Shown: positions 15,790-25,451 of the stretch, piece by piece
Numbering within the stretch: position 1 is the first letter of the stretch
How the letters are laid out: each line of letters begins with the position of its first letter
Assembly: GCF_018499505.1 (NCBI RefSeq)
Contig: NZ_JAHDAC010000006.1
Location: 16,606-80,605 of the forward strand
DNA from: Streptococcus parasanguinis
GTDB taxonomy: Bacteria > Bacillota > Bacilli > Lactobacillales > Streptococcaceae
Direction: 5' to 3'
DNA: 64,000 nt
Made by a program: the position numbers and the translations under genes
Notes under the pieces: generated by a model
What the model was told of the DNA's origin: nothing
Databases searched by the model: none
The model's input: only the letters and a program-made list of their open reading frames with translations

Positions 15790-16365
15790 ATGCGAAAAGA
15801 GATTGACCCTGAATTATATAATTACAATAAATTTCCTGGACCTGTGTTTCGTCAGGTAGGAGACCAGATCCTTTCAGAAAACCTCTCCTTTGAGCTCTTG
15901 AAAAATGAGAAGGAAGCATTTGATGCGACCGTTTTTGGTCAGCGATTTTCTGAGATTTTAACCAAGTTTGATTACATTGTTGGTGATTGGAGCAATGAGC
16001 AGTTGCGCTTGCGTGGCTTCTATAAGGAAGAGCGCGATGTTGCAACGATGGATAAACTAAGTCGTTTAGACGATTATTTGTTAGAATATTGTAGCTATGG
16101 TTGTGCTTATTTTGTCCTTGAAAATAAGGAACCTCATCGTGCTTCTTTTGATAAGAAATCACCGGTCAAAAAAGCTCAATCAGAAGAAAGAGAGCCCAAA
16201 AAGCGTTCGCGCAATCGCAAACAAAAAGATCGTTTCCAAAAACGAGAACGCGACAAGGGACAACCAGCCAAAAACTCGAAAAAAACAAGACCGTCTGCTG
16301 AAAATAAAAAATCAACGAAGACAGACAACAAACGTCATTTTGTGATTCGACAAAAAGAGGAGTAA
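15790..16365 (+). CDS. YutD family protein (DUF1027) with basic tail
   Basis: The product is 191 residues. The first 120 or so residues match the YutD family (FSEILTKFDYIVGDW, LRLRGFYKEERDVAT, DYLLEYCSYGCAYFVL). The last 65 are very rich in Lys and Arg and are probably disordered, suggesting contact with RNA or DNA. The family's role is not established. An extended -10 (TGA-TAAAAT, 15743-15751) and AAGGAA precede the gene. rlmN starts 6 nt downstream, an order conserved in streptococci. Confidence 0.85.
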   Translation: MRKEIDPELYNYNKFPGPVFRQVGDQILSENLSFELLKNEKEAFDATVFGQRFSEILTKFDYIVGDWSNEQLRLRGFYKEERDVATMDKLSRLDDYLLEYCSYGCAYFVLENKEPHRASFDKKSPVKKAQSEEREPKKRSRNRKQKDRFQKRERDKGQPAKNSKKTRPSAENKKSTKTDNKRHFVIRQKEE

Positions 16366-16371
16366 GAAAGA

Positions 16372-17460
16372 ATGAAACCATCCATTTATAGTTTAACACG
16401 CCAAGATATGATTGATTGGGCGGAAGAAAACGGCGAAAAGAAATTCCGTGCAGCACAAATCTGGGAATGGCTCTATCGCAAACGCGTCCAGTCCTTCGAA
16501 GAAATGACCAATCTGTCCAAAGATTTAATTGCAAAGTTAAATGATCAGTTTGTCGTCAACCCACTCAAGCAACGGATCGTGCAAGAGTCAGCAGATGGAA
16601 CGGTCAAGTACCTCTTTGAATTGCCAGATGGTATGTTGATTGAAACCGTCTTGATGCGTCAGCACTATGGCTTATCTGTCTGTGTAACAACTCAGGTAGG
16701 ATGCAATATCGGTTGTACCTTCTGTGCTTCTGGTTTGATTAAAAAACAACGCGATTTGAACAATGGGGAAATCGTGTCTCAAATCATGTTGGTTCAAAAA
16801 TACTTTGACGAGCGTGGCCAAGATGAACGGGTCAGTCATATCGTTGTCATGGGGATCGGAGAACCATTTGACAACTATAACAATGTCTTGAAATTTATCC
16901 GGACGGTCAACGATGACAAGGGATTAGCGATTGGTGCTCGTCATATTACCGTGTCAACTTCTGGTTTGGCTCATAAAATTCGTGACTTTGCAAATGAAGG
17001 TGTGCAGGTCAATTTGGCAGTGTCTCTTCATGCACCAAACAATGACTTGCGCTCTAGCATCATGAAGATCAACCGGGCCTTTCCAATTGAAAAATTGTTT
17101 GCGGCGATTGAATACTATATTGAGACTACGAACCGTCGGGTGACCTTTGAGTACATCATGCTCAATGAAGTCAATGATGGAGTCGAGCAAGCCTTAGAGT
17201 TGGCAGAATTGCTCAAGAATATCAAGAAATTGTCTTATGTCAACTTGATTCCTTATAATCCTGTCAGTGAGCATGACCAATATAGCCGGAGTCCCAAAGA
17301 ACGGGTCATGGCCTTCTATGATACCTTGAAAAAACAAGGTGTTAACTGTGTAGTGCGTCAAGAGCACGGTACAGATATTGATGCAGCCTGTGGCCAATTG
17401 CGTTCAAATACCATGAAACGGGATCGGGAGAAAGCGATTGTTGAACATGCGCAACCTTAA
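16372..17460 (+). CDS. rlmN: 23S rRNA A2503 / tRNA A37 C2-methyltransferase RlmN
   Basis: The 362-residue radical-SAM enzyme carries the iron-sulfur ligands Cys111, Cys115 and Cys118 (CNIGCTFC). The C-terminal 'AACGQLRS' holds the cysteine that resolves the methylated intermediate. RlmN forms 2-methyladenosine at A2503 of 23S rRNA and at A37 of some tRNAs and supports accuracy of translation. Blocks '[16 protein letters not shown]' and '[12 protein letters not shown]' are typical. It is co-transcribed with yutD. The next gene overlaps its end. Confidence 0.95.
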   Translation: MKPSIYSLTRQDMIDWAEENGEKKFRAAQIWEWLYRKRVQSFEEMTNLSKDLIAKLNDQFVVNPLKQRIVQESADGTVKYLFELPDGMLIETVLMRQHYGLSVCVTTQVGCNIGCTFCASGLIKKQRDLNNGEIVSQIMLVQKYFDERGQDERVSHIVVMGIGEPFDNYNNVLKFIRTVNDDKGLAIGARHITVSTSGLAHKIRDFANEGVQVNLAVSLHAPNNDLRSSIMKINRAFPIEKLFAAIEYYIETTNRRVTFEYIMLNEVNDGVEQALELAELLKNIKKLSYVNLIPYNPVSEHDQYSRSPKERVMAFYDTLKKQGVNCVVRQEHGTDIDAACGQLRSNTMKRDREKAIVEHAQP

Positions 17461-17974
17461 AAAAGGGCTGATCGATCATACAGAACTAACCAAAAGAGGA
17501 AGAAGGCTGTTACGGAGTGGCAGCTTCTTCTATTTTTTCCTCTTGTGTCTGATGTGTTTTTTGCCCCAACAGCCAGAGCCAGGTATGGAAACACCGGGTA
17601 TTCAACATTTCGGTCGCATCGTCGTCCTGCTGGTTCCTCTTAATTCGGTGATGAATCTTGGCCAGATCACCAGTGTCCTCCAACTCATTAAGGTCATTCT
17701 CCAAAACATAGCCAATATCTTTTTGTTAAGCCCGCTGGTCTTTCAACTCCTCTGGCTATGGCCCTGGTTGAGGAGCCGCAAACGGGTCTTGTGCTTCGGC
17801 TTTGCGATGAGCTTGTGGATTGAATGCAGCCAAGTTCTATTAGATCTCTTGTTTGATGCCAATCGTGTCTTTGAGCTAGATGATTTGTGGACCAATACCT
17901 TAGGGGCTTATCTAGCTTATTTAGGCTTTCAGTATTTCAGAGCACGATTGCTAGCAAAAAATAGGGAAATGTAA
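17438..17974 (+). CDS. VanZ-like membrane protein
   Basis: The product has 178 residues and about four membrane segments. The conserved '[18 protein letters not shown]' and '[17 protein letters not shown]' are VanZ-family hallmarks. VanZ of Enterococcus gives low-level teicoplanin resistance, but most family members have no known role. The start is uncertain: TTG 17438 has GGGAG 7 nt upstream, while ATG 17447 has no such site. Either start overlaps the end of rlmN, so translation is coupled. Confidence 0.8.
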   Translation: MLNMRNLKKGLIDHTELTKRGRRLLRSGSFFYFFLLCLMCFLPQQPEPGMETPGIQHFGRIVVLLVPLNSVMNLGQITSVLQLIKVILQNIANIFLLSPLVFQLLWLWPWLRSRKRVLCFGFAMSLWIECSQVLLDLLFDANRVFELDDLWTNTLGAYLAYLGFQYFRARLLAKNREM

Positions 17975-18009
17975 AATCCGAACATTTTAGTGTCTTTTTG
18001 AAATTTTTG

Positions 18010-18038
18010 TTGACAAAGTCAGAAGCGGGAGCTATAAT
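18010..18038 (+). promoter_or_regulatory. Consensus promoter of the trpB leader
   Basis: TTGACA (18010-18015), a 17-bp spacer and TATAAT (18033-18038). The start is predicted near 18045, giving a leader of about 350 nt. Confidence 0.85.
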
Positions 18039-18044
18039 AGCTTC

Positions 18045-18306
18045 AAGACATCAGAAAAGTAGAGATTTTTCTCACTTCCAGGGAGCTTGTGGTGATTGCG
18101 AACAAGCAGTGGTGAATCTTGAAATGGGCTGATGCGTTTATGATGATGAATTTGAAACAATAAAAATTCGGTGAGCACACCTTATCGTGCACCCTGTTGT
18201 TAGACAGGTCAGAGATGTAGGAGAAAAAATAGCCTCCTACAATTGAGGTGGCACCGCGGTATCGAATCGTCCTCACACAGATTTTTCTGTGTGAGGTTTT
18301 TTGTAT
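18045..18306 (+). promoter_or_regulatory. T-box riboswitch, tRNA-Trp specific
   Basis: The T-box sequence AGGTGGCACCGCG is at 18246-18258. The terminator is an 11-bp stem around 18271-18296 followed by TTTTTTG. The base of stem I is CATCAG (18049-18054) with CTGATG (18129-18134). The specifier loop just inside it reads GAAA-TGG-G, giving the Trp codon TGG at 18125-18127. The AGTAGA motif of the opposite strand of the loop is at 18058-18063. Uncharged tRNA-Trp should stabilise the antiterminator and switch on trpB. Confidence 0.9.
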
Positions 18307-18398
18307 CTCAAAGGAACCCAGTGAGACTGCAGCTCAAAGGACCCGCGAGAGAAAAAGATCATAAACAGGATTGAAGATATAGAAAAGAGGACACAATC

Positions 18399-19586
18399 AT
18401 GACAGAAACAAAAGGCTATTTCGGACAATTTGGTGGATCTTTCGTACCAGAACCGATTCAAAACTTGCTCAATCAATTAGAGGAAACCTTTGAACAGTAT
18501 AAAAATGATCCAGAATTTATCGCAGAATACAAACATTATTTGAAAGATTATTCTGGTCGGGAAACACCGCTCTACTTTGCGGAAAGTTTGACAGAGCATT
18601 TAGGTGGGGCAAAAATTTATTTGAAGCGCGAAGACTTGAATCACCTAGGTTCGCATAAATTGAATAACGTTTTGGGGCAAATCCTCTTGGCTAAACGCAT
18701 GGGCAAAACGCGCGTGATTGCTGAAACAGGAGCTGGTCAACACGGTGTAGCTACAGCAGCTGCGGCAGCTAAATTTGGCATGGCCTGTGATGTCTACATG
18801 GGGGCAGAAGACGTGGAACGCCAACGCTTGAATGTCTTCCGCATGGAAATGATGGGGGCAACCGTCCATGCGGTTGAAACCGGTACTAAGACTTTGAAAG
18901 ATGCTGTTGATGCGGCGTTTGGAGCATGGATGGCGGATCTGGATGCCTTTTACGTTTTGGGTTCTGCTGTTGGCCCTCACCCTTACCCAACCATTGTACA
19001 TGAATTCCAAAAAGTGATCAGTGAAGAATCTAAACGTCAAATCTTGGAAAAAGAAGGTCGTTTGCCGGATTATGTGATTGCCTGTGTCGGTGGTGGCTCT
19101 AATGCCATCGGTGCCTTTTCTGAATATGTCGCAGAAGAGGAAGTCGGCTTGATTGGGGTAGAAGCAGCTGGTCATGGCTTGGACACCGATCAACACGCAG
19201 CGACCATGACCAAAGGGACTATCGGTGTGGTTGATGGGATGAAGACCTATGCAGTCTTTGGCGAAGATGGAAAAGTAGCGCCAGTGTACTCGATTTCTGC
19301 TGGTTTGGACTACCCAGGGGTTGGCCCAGAGCATGCTTTCTTTAAAGATTCTGGTCGTGTCGAATATGTCGCTGCAACAGATGATGAAGCAGTAGAAGCT
19401 CTTCTTCTTCTCAGTAAGACAGAAGGGATCCTCCCAGCTATTGAAAGCTCACACGCGATTGCAGAAGCGGTCAAACGTGCTCCACAATTGGATAAAGACA
19501 AGATCATCATCATCAATGTTTCCGGACGTGGGGACAAGGATGTGGCTGCCATCGCCGATTATCTAGAAGCGAAGGCTGCAAAATAA
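18399..19586 (+). CDS. trpB: Tryptophan synthase beta subunit, solitary
   Basis: The 395-residue PLP enzyme condenses indole with serine to form tryptophan. The PLP lysine is in 'HLGSHKLNN' near residue 88. The phosphate-binding loop is 'VGGGSNAIG'. '[18 protein letters not shown]' marks the standard TrpB1 form that normally works with TrpA. No other trp gene is adjacent: upstream is a vanZ-like gene, downstream an opposite-strand prepilin peptidase. The Trp T-box leader shows that it still responds to tryptophan starvation. The gene could salvage external indole, unless trpA and the rest lie elsewhere in the genome. Confidence 0.95.
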   Translation: MTETKGYFGQFGGSFVPEPIQNLLNQLEETFEQYKNDPEFIAEYKHYLKDYSGRETPLYFAESLTEHLGGAKIYLKREDLNHLGSHKLNNVLGQILLAKRMGKTRVIAETGAGQHGVATAAAAAKFGMACDVYMGAEDVERQRLNVFRMEMMGATVHAVETGTKTLKDAVDAAFGAWMADLDAFYVLGSAVGPHPYPTIVHEFQKVISEESKRQILEKEGRLPDYVIACVGGGSNAIGAFSEYVAEEEVGLIGVEAAGHGLDTDQHAATMTKGTIGVVDGMKTYAVFGEDGKVAPVYSISAGLDYPGVGPEHAFFKDSGRVEYVAATDDEAVEALLLLSKTEGILPAIESSHAIAEAVKRAPQLDKDKIIIINVSGRGDKDVAAIADYLEAKAAK

Positions 19587-19593
19587 AAAGAAT

Positions 19594-20253
19594 TTATCTG
19601 CAAAATATCGTATAAAGCAGTAAAGCGTGATAACTGAGAAAGAGACAGGGAACAAAGGGAATCCGGTCTCTTTCTTTTTTGAGAGCAAAGACGAGAATAC
19701 CTAAGATGGATGCGATCTGAATGAGAATGAGGATCTTGGTAAAAGAAAAGTTGAGCGAAAAGGTGGCGAGTAAGAGAAAATCTCCTGCTCCCATTCCGAT
19801 AAAGAAAAAGTGAGCTCCGATCGCAAGGAGTAAAAAGACCAGCATGAGGAGATTACCACCGGATAAAAAGAGGACCAGGGAATGGAGACAGCACCAGATG
19901 AATAAAGGGTATTCCATAAAGCGAAGGTCATAGATGGCTAAAACGGCAGCTCCCAGTAGTGTTAGAAGTTGAGGCAGGGAAAGGAAACCATTGGCGCAGG
20001 CTAAAAAGAGCAGGCCACTCCAGACCTCAAAAAGGCAGTACCAAAATGGGTAGGTCTGATGACAATAGCGGCAGCGAAAGCGATGCAGTAGTTGCGAGAT
20101 AATAGGGATGAGATCCCAAATGCCAAGGACGTGCTGGCAGTGATCGCAATGACTGCGAGGAGCGAGAATAGATTGGTTTGGGAAACGATCGACAACTAGC
20201 CCCAAAAAAGAGGCGATGCAAGTACCGATGGTAAAAAAATAAAAGTTGATCAT
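19594..20253 (-). CDS. Type 4 prepilin peptidase (late competence CilC/PilD type)
   Basis: The product has 219 residues and several membrane segments. Two CxxC pairs in the N-terminal cytoplasmic loop, 'HCDHC' and 'FRCRYC', are likely zinc ligands. The catalytic aspartates are in 'AIYDLRFMEY' and 'GMGAGDFLLL'. The enzyme trims the leader of competence pseudopilins (ComGC type) for DNA uptake. A ComX cin-box lies 7 nt before the ATG, so the gene should be switched on only in competent cells and may have a leaderless mRNA. Confidence 0.9.
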   Translation of the reverse strand: MINFYFFTIGTCIASFLGLVVDRFPNQSILAPRSHCDHCQHVLGIWDLIPIISQLLHRFRCRYCHQTYPFWYCLFEVWSGLLFLACANGFLSLPQLLTLLGAAVLAIYDLRFMEYPLFIWCCLHSLVLFLSGGNLLMLVFLLLAIGAHFFFIGMGAGDFLLLATFSLNFSFTKILILIQIASILGILVFALKKERDRIPFVPCLFLSYHALLLYTIFCR

Positions 20254-20260
20254 ACTTATT

Positions 20261-20268
20261 TATTCGTA
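20261..20268 (-). promoter_or_regulatory. cin-box (ComX promoter) of the prepilin peptidase gene
   Basis: TACGAATA on the minus strand is the exact streptococcal consensus. It ends 7 nt before the ATG at 20253. The gene is a known type of late-competence target. Confidence 0.8.
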
Positions 20269-20304
20269 AAGCAATCAGAAAATTTCATCATTTGCTTGAA
20301 AATC

Positions 20305-20333
20305 TTGTAAAGCCTTTCTAAATTTGATACAAT
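20305..20333 (+). promoter_or_regulatory. Promoter of yqgQ, close to the start codon
   Basis: TTGTAA (20305-20310), a 17-bp spacer ending in TGA, and TACAAT (20328-20333). The expected start site is at about 20340. Confidence 0.65.
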
Positions 20334-20340
20334 AATGAAC

Positions 20341-20559
20341 ATGAAAAACCTGTATGATGTTCAACAATTTTTAAAACGTTTTGGAATCATCATTTACGTA
20401 GGGAAGCGCCTCTATGACATCGAATTGATGAAAATTGAGCTTCAACGTCTTTATGATGCAGGCCTGATGGAGCGGCTCGATTATTTAGAAGCCGATACCG
20501 TTTTAAGAAGAGAACACAAGCAAGAATTAGAATTTTTGAAAAAGAGTGAGGTAGAGTGA
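20341..20559 (+). CDS. yqgQ: YqgQ family protein (DUF910)
   Basis: The small acidic/basic helical protein has 72 residues from ATG 20341 (MKNLYDVQQFLKRFGIIIYV). An ATG at 20335 would add two residues. 'GKRLYDIELMKIELQRLYDAG' fits the YqgQ family of Firmicutes, whose function is unknown. In Bacillus it lies next to glucokinase. Here the neighbour is a rhodanese-like gene, overlapping by one base (TGATG). The start lies at the predicted transcription start without a ribosome site. Confidence 0.85.
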   Translation: MKNLYDVQQFLKRFGIIIYVGKRLYDIELMKIELQRLYDAGLMERLDYLEADTVLRREHKQELEFLKKSEVE

Positions 20560-20942
20560 TGGGAAATATCATTGTTTGGTTGGTTATTTTAGGAGCATTT
20601 GGATGGATGGCGTTTAATTATTTCCGCATCCGTAAAGCTGCTAAATTTGTGGACAATGCAACCTTTGAAGAGCTGATTCGAAAAGGGCAGTTGATTGACT
20701 TGCGAGAGCCGGCTGAGTTTCATGCCAAGCATATTTTAGGAGCACGCAACATTCCTTCTACTCAGTTGAAGTTGAGTCTTGCAGCCTTGCGTAAAGATAA
20801 ACCAATTTTGCTCTATGAAAATAGCCGTAGTTCGCGTGTAACCAATGCGGCTCTCTTTCTCAAGAAAAAAGGTTATACAGACATTTATGTCTTGTCTTAT
20901 GGTCTTGATTCTTGGAATGGGAAAGTGAAAAAAGACGCCTAA
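20559..20942 (+). CDS. Membrane-anchored rhodanese-like protein without active-site cysteine
   Basis: The product has 127 residues from ATG 20559 (a GTG at 20556 precedes it). One membrane segment at about 3-22 is followed by a rhodanese fold: 'LIDLREPAEFHAKHILGARN', then 'KPILLYENSRSSRVTNAA'. The active-site loop, normally C-R/x-x-x-R, reads Glu-Asn-Ser-Arg. There is no cysteine anywhere in the protein, so sulfurtransfer is not expected. A binding or structural role is more likely. It is co-transcribed with yqgQ (one-base overlap). Confidence 0.85.
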   Translation: MGNIIVWLVILGAFGWMAFNYFRIRKAAKFVDNATFEELIRKGQLIDLREPAEFHAKHILGARNIPSTQLKLSLAALRKDKPILLYENSRSSRVTNAALFLKKKGYTDIYVLSYGLDSWNGKVKKDA

Positions 20943-20950
20943 TAAAAAAG

Positions 20951-20989
20951 AGCTCTAACTGCACAAAGTGTGTGGTTAGAGCTTTTTTA
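20951..20989 (+). terminator. Terminator after the rhodanese-like gene
   Basis: AGCTCTAAC (20951-20959) pairs with GTTAGAGCT (20975-20983), followed by TTTTT. An A-run upstream may let it also serve the opposite-strand gene, whose stop is at 20987. Confidence 0.8.
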
Positions 20990-21712
20990 TCTCGTTTTTT
21001 CAAGGAAATCTTTGACCCAAGTGAGCTCTACCTCATTCAAAGGCCGGCTTTCGCCAGGGGCTAACTGAGGATCCAAGGTGAAGGGACCAAAAGACAAGCG
21101 TTTTAAGGTCATGACTTTGACGCCAATGGCTAAGAACATCTTTTTCACTTGGTGGTATTTTCCTTCAGAGATTCGGACCTGGGCCTTGCTGTAGCTGGGG
21201 CTAGTTTCTAGAATAGTTAAGGAAGCAGGCTTGCAGATAGGGCCGTCCGTGAATGAAATCCCATTCTGAAATTGTTCGATGTGGGCTGCATAAAGCGGAC
21301 CATTGACTTCTACCTCATAGACCTTCTCCACATGGTATTGAGGATGAAGCAGTTGAAAGCCTAAGGGACCATTATCTGTGATGAGGAGTAAGCCACTCGT
21401 ATCGCGATCGAGGCGACCAAGCGGATAAAGACCTGGGTACTCTTGCTGAGGGTCCACTAGATAGATCACCGTTGGATGGTGGGCGTCTCTTTTAGCGGTC
21501 ACTGCACCGATAGGTTTATGGAGCATGTAGTAGTGGTGACGCGGTTCTTGAATGATCCGATTCCCTATTTGGATCTGTTGGAGTCCAGGGTCGACGTTTT
21601 GCGACAGTTTTTTAGCTGGTAGGTGATCGACCAAGATTTGCCTTCGGGCTAGAAGTTGTTTGATGTCCTTGCGAGCGTACTGATAGTCTGCCATCAATTG
21701 ATCTAATCTCAT
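20987..21712 (-). CDS. 16S rRNA pseudouridine synthase, RsuA/RluB family
   Basis: The product has 241 residues from ATG 21712, with GAGG upstream. A longer in-frame extension to 21802 lacks a ribosome site. An N-terminal S4 RNA-binding domain occupies about 1-60. The synthase domain has catalytic Asp in 'GRLDRDTSGLLLIT' near residue 103 and 'EGKYHQVKKMF'. RsuA modifies U516 of 16S rRNA, while RluB/E act on 23S rRNA. I cannot separate these by sequence alone. It is a single gene divergent from typA. Confidence 0.88.
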   Translation of the reverse strand: MRLDQLMADYQYARKDIKQLLARRQILVDHLPAKKLSQNVDPGLQQIQIGNRIIQEPRHHYYMLHKPIGAVTAKRDAHHPTVIYLVDPQQEYPGLYPLGRLDRDTSGLLLITDNGPLGFQLLHPQYHVEKVYEVEVNGPLYAAHIEQFQNGISFTDGPICKPASLTILETSPSYSKAQVRISEGKYHQVKKMFLAIGVKVMTLKRLSFGPFTLDPQLAPGESRPLNEVELTWVKDFLEKTR

Positions 21713-21839
21713 GGGAGCCTCTTTTTCTGAAATTCTTATCATCAGTGTATCATGAAAAGAAAAGGAAATCGAGTCGGAGAAAAGAAATGAAGATGAAAAC
21801 ATTTACAACTAGCTGAACTGTGTTTTTTAAACAGGACTG

Positions 21840-21848
21840 TGGTATAAT
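21840..21848 (+). promoter_or_regulatory. Extended -10 promoter of typA
   Basis: TG-G-TATAAT spans 21840-21848, 43 nt before the typA ATG. GAGGAAA precedes the start codon. Confidence 0.65.
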
Positions 21849-21890
21849 TGTTCAGTTAGAAATATTATTTAAAATTTTATAGAGGAAATC

Positions 21891-23738
21891 ATGACAAAAT
21901 TAAGAGAAGATATTCGTAACGTTGCGATCATTGCCCACGTTGACCATGGTAAAACAACCTTGGTAGACGAATTGTTGAAACAATCGCACACCTTGGATGA
22001 ACGTAAAGAATTACAAGAACGTGCAATGGACTCAAACGATCTTGAAAAAGAACGTGGGATTACCATTCTAGCTAAAAATACAGCTGTTGCTTATAACGGA
22101 ACTCGGATCAATATCATGGACACACCAGGACACGCGGACTTCGGTGGAGAAGTGGAACGGATCATGAAAATGGTCGATGGGGTTGTATTGGTCGTTGATG
22201 CTTACGAAGGAACCATGCCTCAGACTCGTTTCGTATTGAAAAAAGCCTTGGAACAAGATCTTGTTCCAATCGTTGTAGTTAACAAAATCGATAAACCATC
22301 TGCTCGTCCAGAAGAAGTTGTAGACGAAGTTCTTGAACTCTTCATCGAATTAGGTGCGGATGACGACCAATTGGAATTCCCAGTTGTGTATGCATCAGCG
22401 ATCAACGGAACCTCTTCACTTTCAGACGATCCAGCTGACCAAGAGCACACAATGGCACCGATCTTTGATACCATCATTGATCACATCCCAGCTCCAGTTG
22501 ATAACTCAGAAGAGCCCCTTCAATTCCAAGTATCCCTACTTGATTACAACGACTTCGTTGGACGTATTGGTATCGGACGTGTCTTCCGTGGTACTGTAAA
22601 AGTTGGGGACCAAGTAACCCTTTCTAAATTGGATGGAACGACTAAGAACTTCCGTGTTACCAAACTCTTTGGTTTCTTTGGTTTGGAACGTCGTGAAATT
22701 CAAGAAGCCAAAGCTGGAGACTTGATCGCTATTTCTGGTATGGAAGATATCTTCGTTGGAGAAACCATCACACCGACAGACGCAGTTGAAGCTCTTCCAA
22801 TCCTTCACATCGATGAACCAACGCTTCAAATGACCTTCTTGGTTAACAACTCACCATTTGCTGGTCGCGAAGGAAAATGGGTAACCTCTCGTAAAGTTGA
22901 AGAACGCTTGCAAGCGGAATTGCAAACAGACGTCTCTCTTCGTGTTGACCCAACTGATTCACCTGATAAATGGACAGTTTCAGGACGTGGGGAATTGCAC
23001 TTGTCTATCTTGATCGAAACCATGCGTCGTGAAGGATACGAATTGCAAGTGTCTCGTCCAGAAGTTATTATCAAGGAAATTGATGGTGTCAAATGCGAAC
23101 CATTTGAACGCGTACAAATCGACACACCAGAAGAATACCAAGGATCTGTTATTCAAAGCCTTTCTGAACGTAAAGGTGAAATGTTAGATATGATCTCAAC
23201 TGGTAACGGTCAAACTCGTTTGGTCTTCCTTGTTCCAGCTCGTGGGTTGATTGGATACTCAACAGAGTTCTTGTCAATGACACGTGGTTACGGAATCATG
23301 AACCACACCTTTGACCAATACTTGCCAGTGATTCCAGGAGAAATCGGTGGACGTCACCGTGGTGCTCTTGTTTCAATCGATAACGGAAAAGCAACCACTT
23401 ACTCTATCATGTCTATCGAAGAACGTGGTACGATCTTTGTCAATCCAGGTACGGAAGTTTACGAAGGAATGATCATCGGGGAAAACTCTCGTGAGAACGA
23501 CTTGACCGTAAACATTACGAAAGCAAAACAAATGACTAACGTTCGTTCAGCTACTAAGGACCAAACAGCGGTTATCAAGACTCCTCGTATCTTGACCTTG
23601 GAAGAATCTCTTGAGTTCTTGAATGACGATGAGTACATGGAAGTAACGCCTGAATCAATCCGTTTGCGGAAACAAATCTTGAACAAAGCAGAACGCGAAA
23701 AAGCAAATAAAAAGAAAAAATCAGCAGCTGCTGAATAA
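21891..23738 (+). CDS. typA: Translational GTPase TypA/BipA
   Basis: The 615-residue protein is related to EF-G. The P-loop [10 protein letters not shown] is near residues 15-24, switch II is '[15 protein letters not shown]', and the G4 motif is NKID. BipA binds the ribosome under stress and cold and helps 50S assembly. Codon use is strongly biased to highly expressed codons, as expected. The tail ends in a Lys/Ala-rich stretch. A small DUF3165 gene follows 23 nt downstream with its own ribosome site. Confidence 0.96.
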   Translation: MTKLREDIRNVAIIAHVDHGKTTLVDELLKQSHTLDERKELQERAMDSNDLEKERGITILAKNTAVAYNGTRINIMDTPGHADFGGEVERIMKMVDGVVLVVDAYEGTMPQTRFVLKKALEQDLVPIVVVNKIDKPSARPEEVVDEVLELFIELGADDDQLEFPVVYASAINGTSSLSDDPADQEHTMAPIFDTIIDHIPAPVDNSEEPLQFQVSLLDYNDFVGRIGIGRVFRGTVKVGDQVTLSKLDGTTKNFRVTKLFGFFGLERREIQEAKAGDLIAISGMEDIFVGETITPTDAVEALPILHIDEPTLQMTFLVNNSPFAGREGKWVTSRKVEERLQAELQTDVSLRVDPTDSPDKWTVSGRGELHLSILIETMRREGYELQVSRPEVIIKEIDGVKCEPFERVQIDTPEEYQGSVIQSLSERKGEMLDMISTGNGQTRLVFLVPARGLIGYSTEFLSMTRGYGIMNHTFDQYLPVIPGEIGGRHRGALVSIDNGKATTYSIMSIEERGTIFVNPGTEVYEGMIIGENSRENDLTVNITKAKQMTNVRSATKDQTAVIKTPRILTLEESLEFLNDDEYMEVTPESIRLRKQILNKAEREKANKKKKSAAAE

Positions 23739-23761
23739 TACGGAAAGAAAGGAGAAACAAA

Positions 23762-24010
23762 ATGGTCTATTTTATCTTAGGGATTTTGATTCTCCTTTTT
23801 TACCTTTTTATGACCCCCAAAAGTATTCGTGGTACCTTAAACAGTGTCACAATGGTGGTCTTGATCGTCTCCATTATCGTACTGACTTGTCTCGCCATTT
23901 TTCAGATATTCCAACTACCGTCTGAGTTTTTTGTCGGTGCCTTTCTCGCCTTTGTTGGCTACCTGGCTTTGGTGGATATTTCCAAAATGACGACCAAACA
24001 GAAAAAATAA
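23762..24010 (+). CDS. DUF3165 small membrane protein
   Basis: The 82-residue protein has two or three hydrophobic segments (about 1-16, 28-50 and 57-72) and a basic C-terminus (KMTTKQKK). It matches the streptococcal DUF3165 family that sits between typA and murD. The function is unknown. AAAGGAG is placed 8 nt before the ATG. A terminator follows within 20 nt. Confidence 0.8.
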   Translation: MVYFILGILILLFYLFMTPKSIRGTLNSVTMVVLIVSIIVLTCLAIFQIFQLPSEFFVGAFLAFVGYLALVDISKMTTKQKK

Positions 24011-24027
24011 ACGGTGACGTGATTTTT

Positions 24028-24048
24028 AAAGCCCTTTGGGCTTTTTAA
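24028..24048 (+). terminator. Terminator before murD
   Basis: AAAGCCC (24028-24034), loop TTT, GGGCTTT (24038-24044), then TTAATTTT. Confidence 0.75.
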
Positions 24049-24100
24049 TTTTGCTAAAAAAAGGTAAAATAGAGAGTGATAAAAATGGAGCGAAGAAATC

Positions 24101-25450
24101 ATGAAATTTGTGAAACAATTTGAAAATAAAAAGGTTCTTGTATTAGGTTTGGCTAAGTCAGGCGAGTCAGCTGCTCGTTTGTTGGATCGCTTAGGAGCGA
24201 TTGTGACCGTCAATGATGGCAAACCTTTTGAAGAAAATCCAGCAGCACAAAGTTTACTGGAAGAAGGGATTAAAGTTGTGACAGGAGGTCACCCTCTGGA
24301 ATTGTTGGATGAAGACTTTGAAGTCATGGTCAAAAATCCAGGAATCCCTTATTCCAACCCAATGGTCGAAAAAGCGCTTGAAAAGGGCATTCCAGTCCTC
24401 ACTGAAGTGGAATTGGCCTATCTGATTTCGGATGCGCCAATTATTGGGATTACAGGATCAAACGGAAAAACGACAACGACAACCATGATCGGGGAAGTCT
24501 TGACGGCTGCCGGCCAAGGTGGTCTATTGTCTGGGAATATCGGTTTTCCAGCTAGTCAAGTTGCACAAACAGCGACTGAAAAGGAAGTTCTGGTCATGGA
24601 ATTGTCTTCTTTCCAATTGATGGGAATTGAAGCCTTCCATCCAGAGATTGCAGTGATTACCAACCTCATGCCGACCCATATCGACTATCATGGTTCTTTT
24701 GAAAATTATGTAGCTGCCAAATGGAATCTTCAAAAGAATATGACAGAAAAAGATGTCATTGTCTTGAACTTCAACCAAGACCTGGCCAAGGAACTCGCTA
24801 CAAAAACCAAGGCAAGGGTCCTTCCATTTTCAACGATTGAAAAAGTGGATGGGGCTTATTTGGAAGATGGACTTCTCAAGTTTAAGGGAGAAGTTGTTAT
24901 GCGTGCGGATGAACTGGGTGTTCCAGGTAGTCACAATGTAGAAAATGCCTTGGCAACGATTGCGGTCGCAAAAGTCCGTGGTGTGGAGAATGAGGTCATT
25001 AAAGAAACCTTATCGGCCTTTGGAGGAGTGAAACACCGTCTTCAATATGTGGATGAAATTCAAGGTGTCAAATTCTACAATGATAGCAAATCGACCAATA
25101 TTTTAGCGACACAAAAAGCTCTTTCTGGTTTTGATAACAGCAAGGTGATCTTGATTGCAGGAGGGCTCGATCGTGGCAATGAATTTGATGAATTGGTGCC
25201 TCACATTACTGGCTTAAAGGAAATGGTGATTCTAGGAGAATCAGCTCCTCGAGTGAAACGCGCAGCCGATAAAGCAGGCGTCCTTTATGTAGATGCGGCA
25301 GATGTAGCGGATGCGACAAAGAAAGCCTTCGATTTGGCTAGCACAGGAGATGTTGTACTACTAAGTCCTGCTAATGCCAGCTGGGATATGTATCCGAATT
25401 TTGAAGTGCGTGGGGATGAATTCCTTGCTACAGTAAAAGGGTTGAAATAA
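24101..25450 (+). CDS. murD: UDP-N-acetylmuramoylalanine--D-glutamate ligase
   Basis: The 449-residue Mur ligase adds D-glutamate to UDP-MurNAc-L-Ala, a cytoplasmic step of peptidoglycan precursor synthesis. The ATP P-loop [13 protein letters not shown] is near residues 112-124. 'NDSKSTN' with '[11 protein letters not shown]' lies in the C-terminal domain. Length is standard. murG follows after a single base, and divIB overlaps murG, so the three are one operon. Confidence 0.97.
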   Translation: MKFVKQFENKKVLVLGLAKSGESAARLLDRLGAIVTVNDGKPFEENPAAQSLLEEGIKVVTGGHPLELLDEDFEVMVKNPGIPYSNPMVEKALEKGIPVLTEVELAYLISDAPIIGITGSNGKTTTTTMIGEVLTAAGQGGLLSGNIGFPASQVAQTATEKEVLVMELSSFQLMGIEAFHPEIAVITNLMPTHIDYHGSFENYVAAKWNLQKNMTEKDVIVLNFNQDLAKELATKTKARVLPFSTIEKVDGAYLEDGLLKFKGEVVMRADELGVPGSHNVENALATIAVAKVRGVENEVIKETLSAFGGVKHRLQYVDEIQGVKFYNDSKSTNILATQKALSGFDNSKVILIAGGLDRGNEFDELVPHITGLKEMVILGESAPRVKRAADKAGVLYVDAADVADATKKAFDLASTGDVVLLSPANASWDMYPNFEVRGDEFLATVKGLK

Positions 25451-25451
25451 G

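Noticed and set aside
18645..19334. A 229-codon minus-strand frame inside trpB
   Set aside because: It lies entirely within a clear trpB gene and has no matching motifs or start signals.
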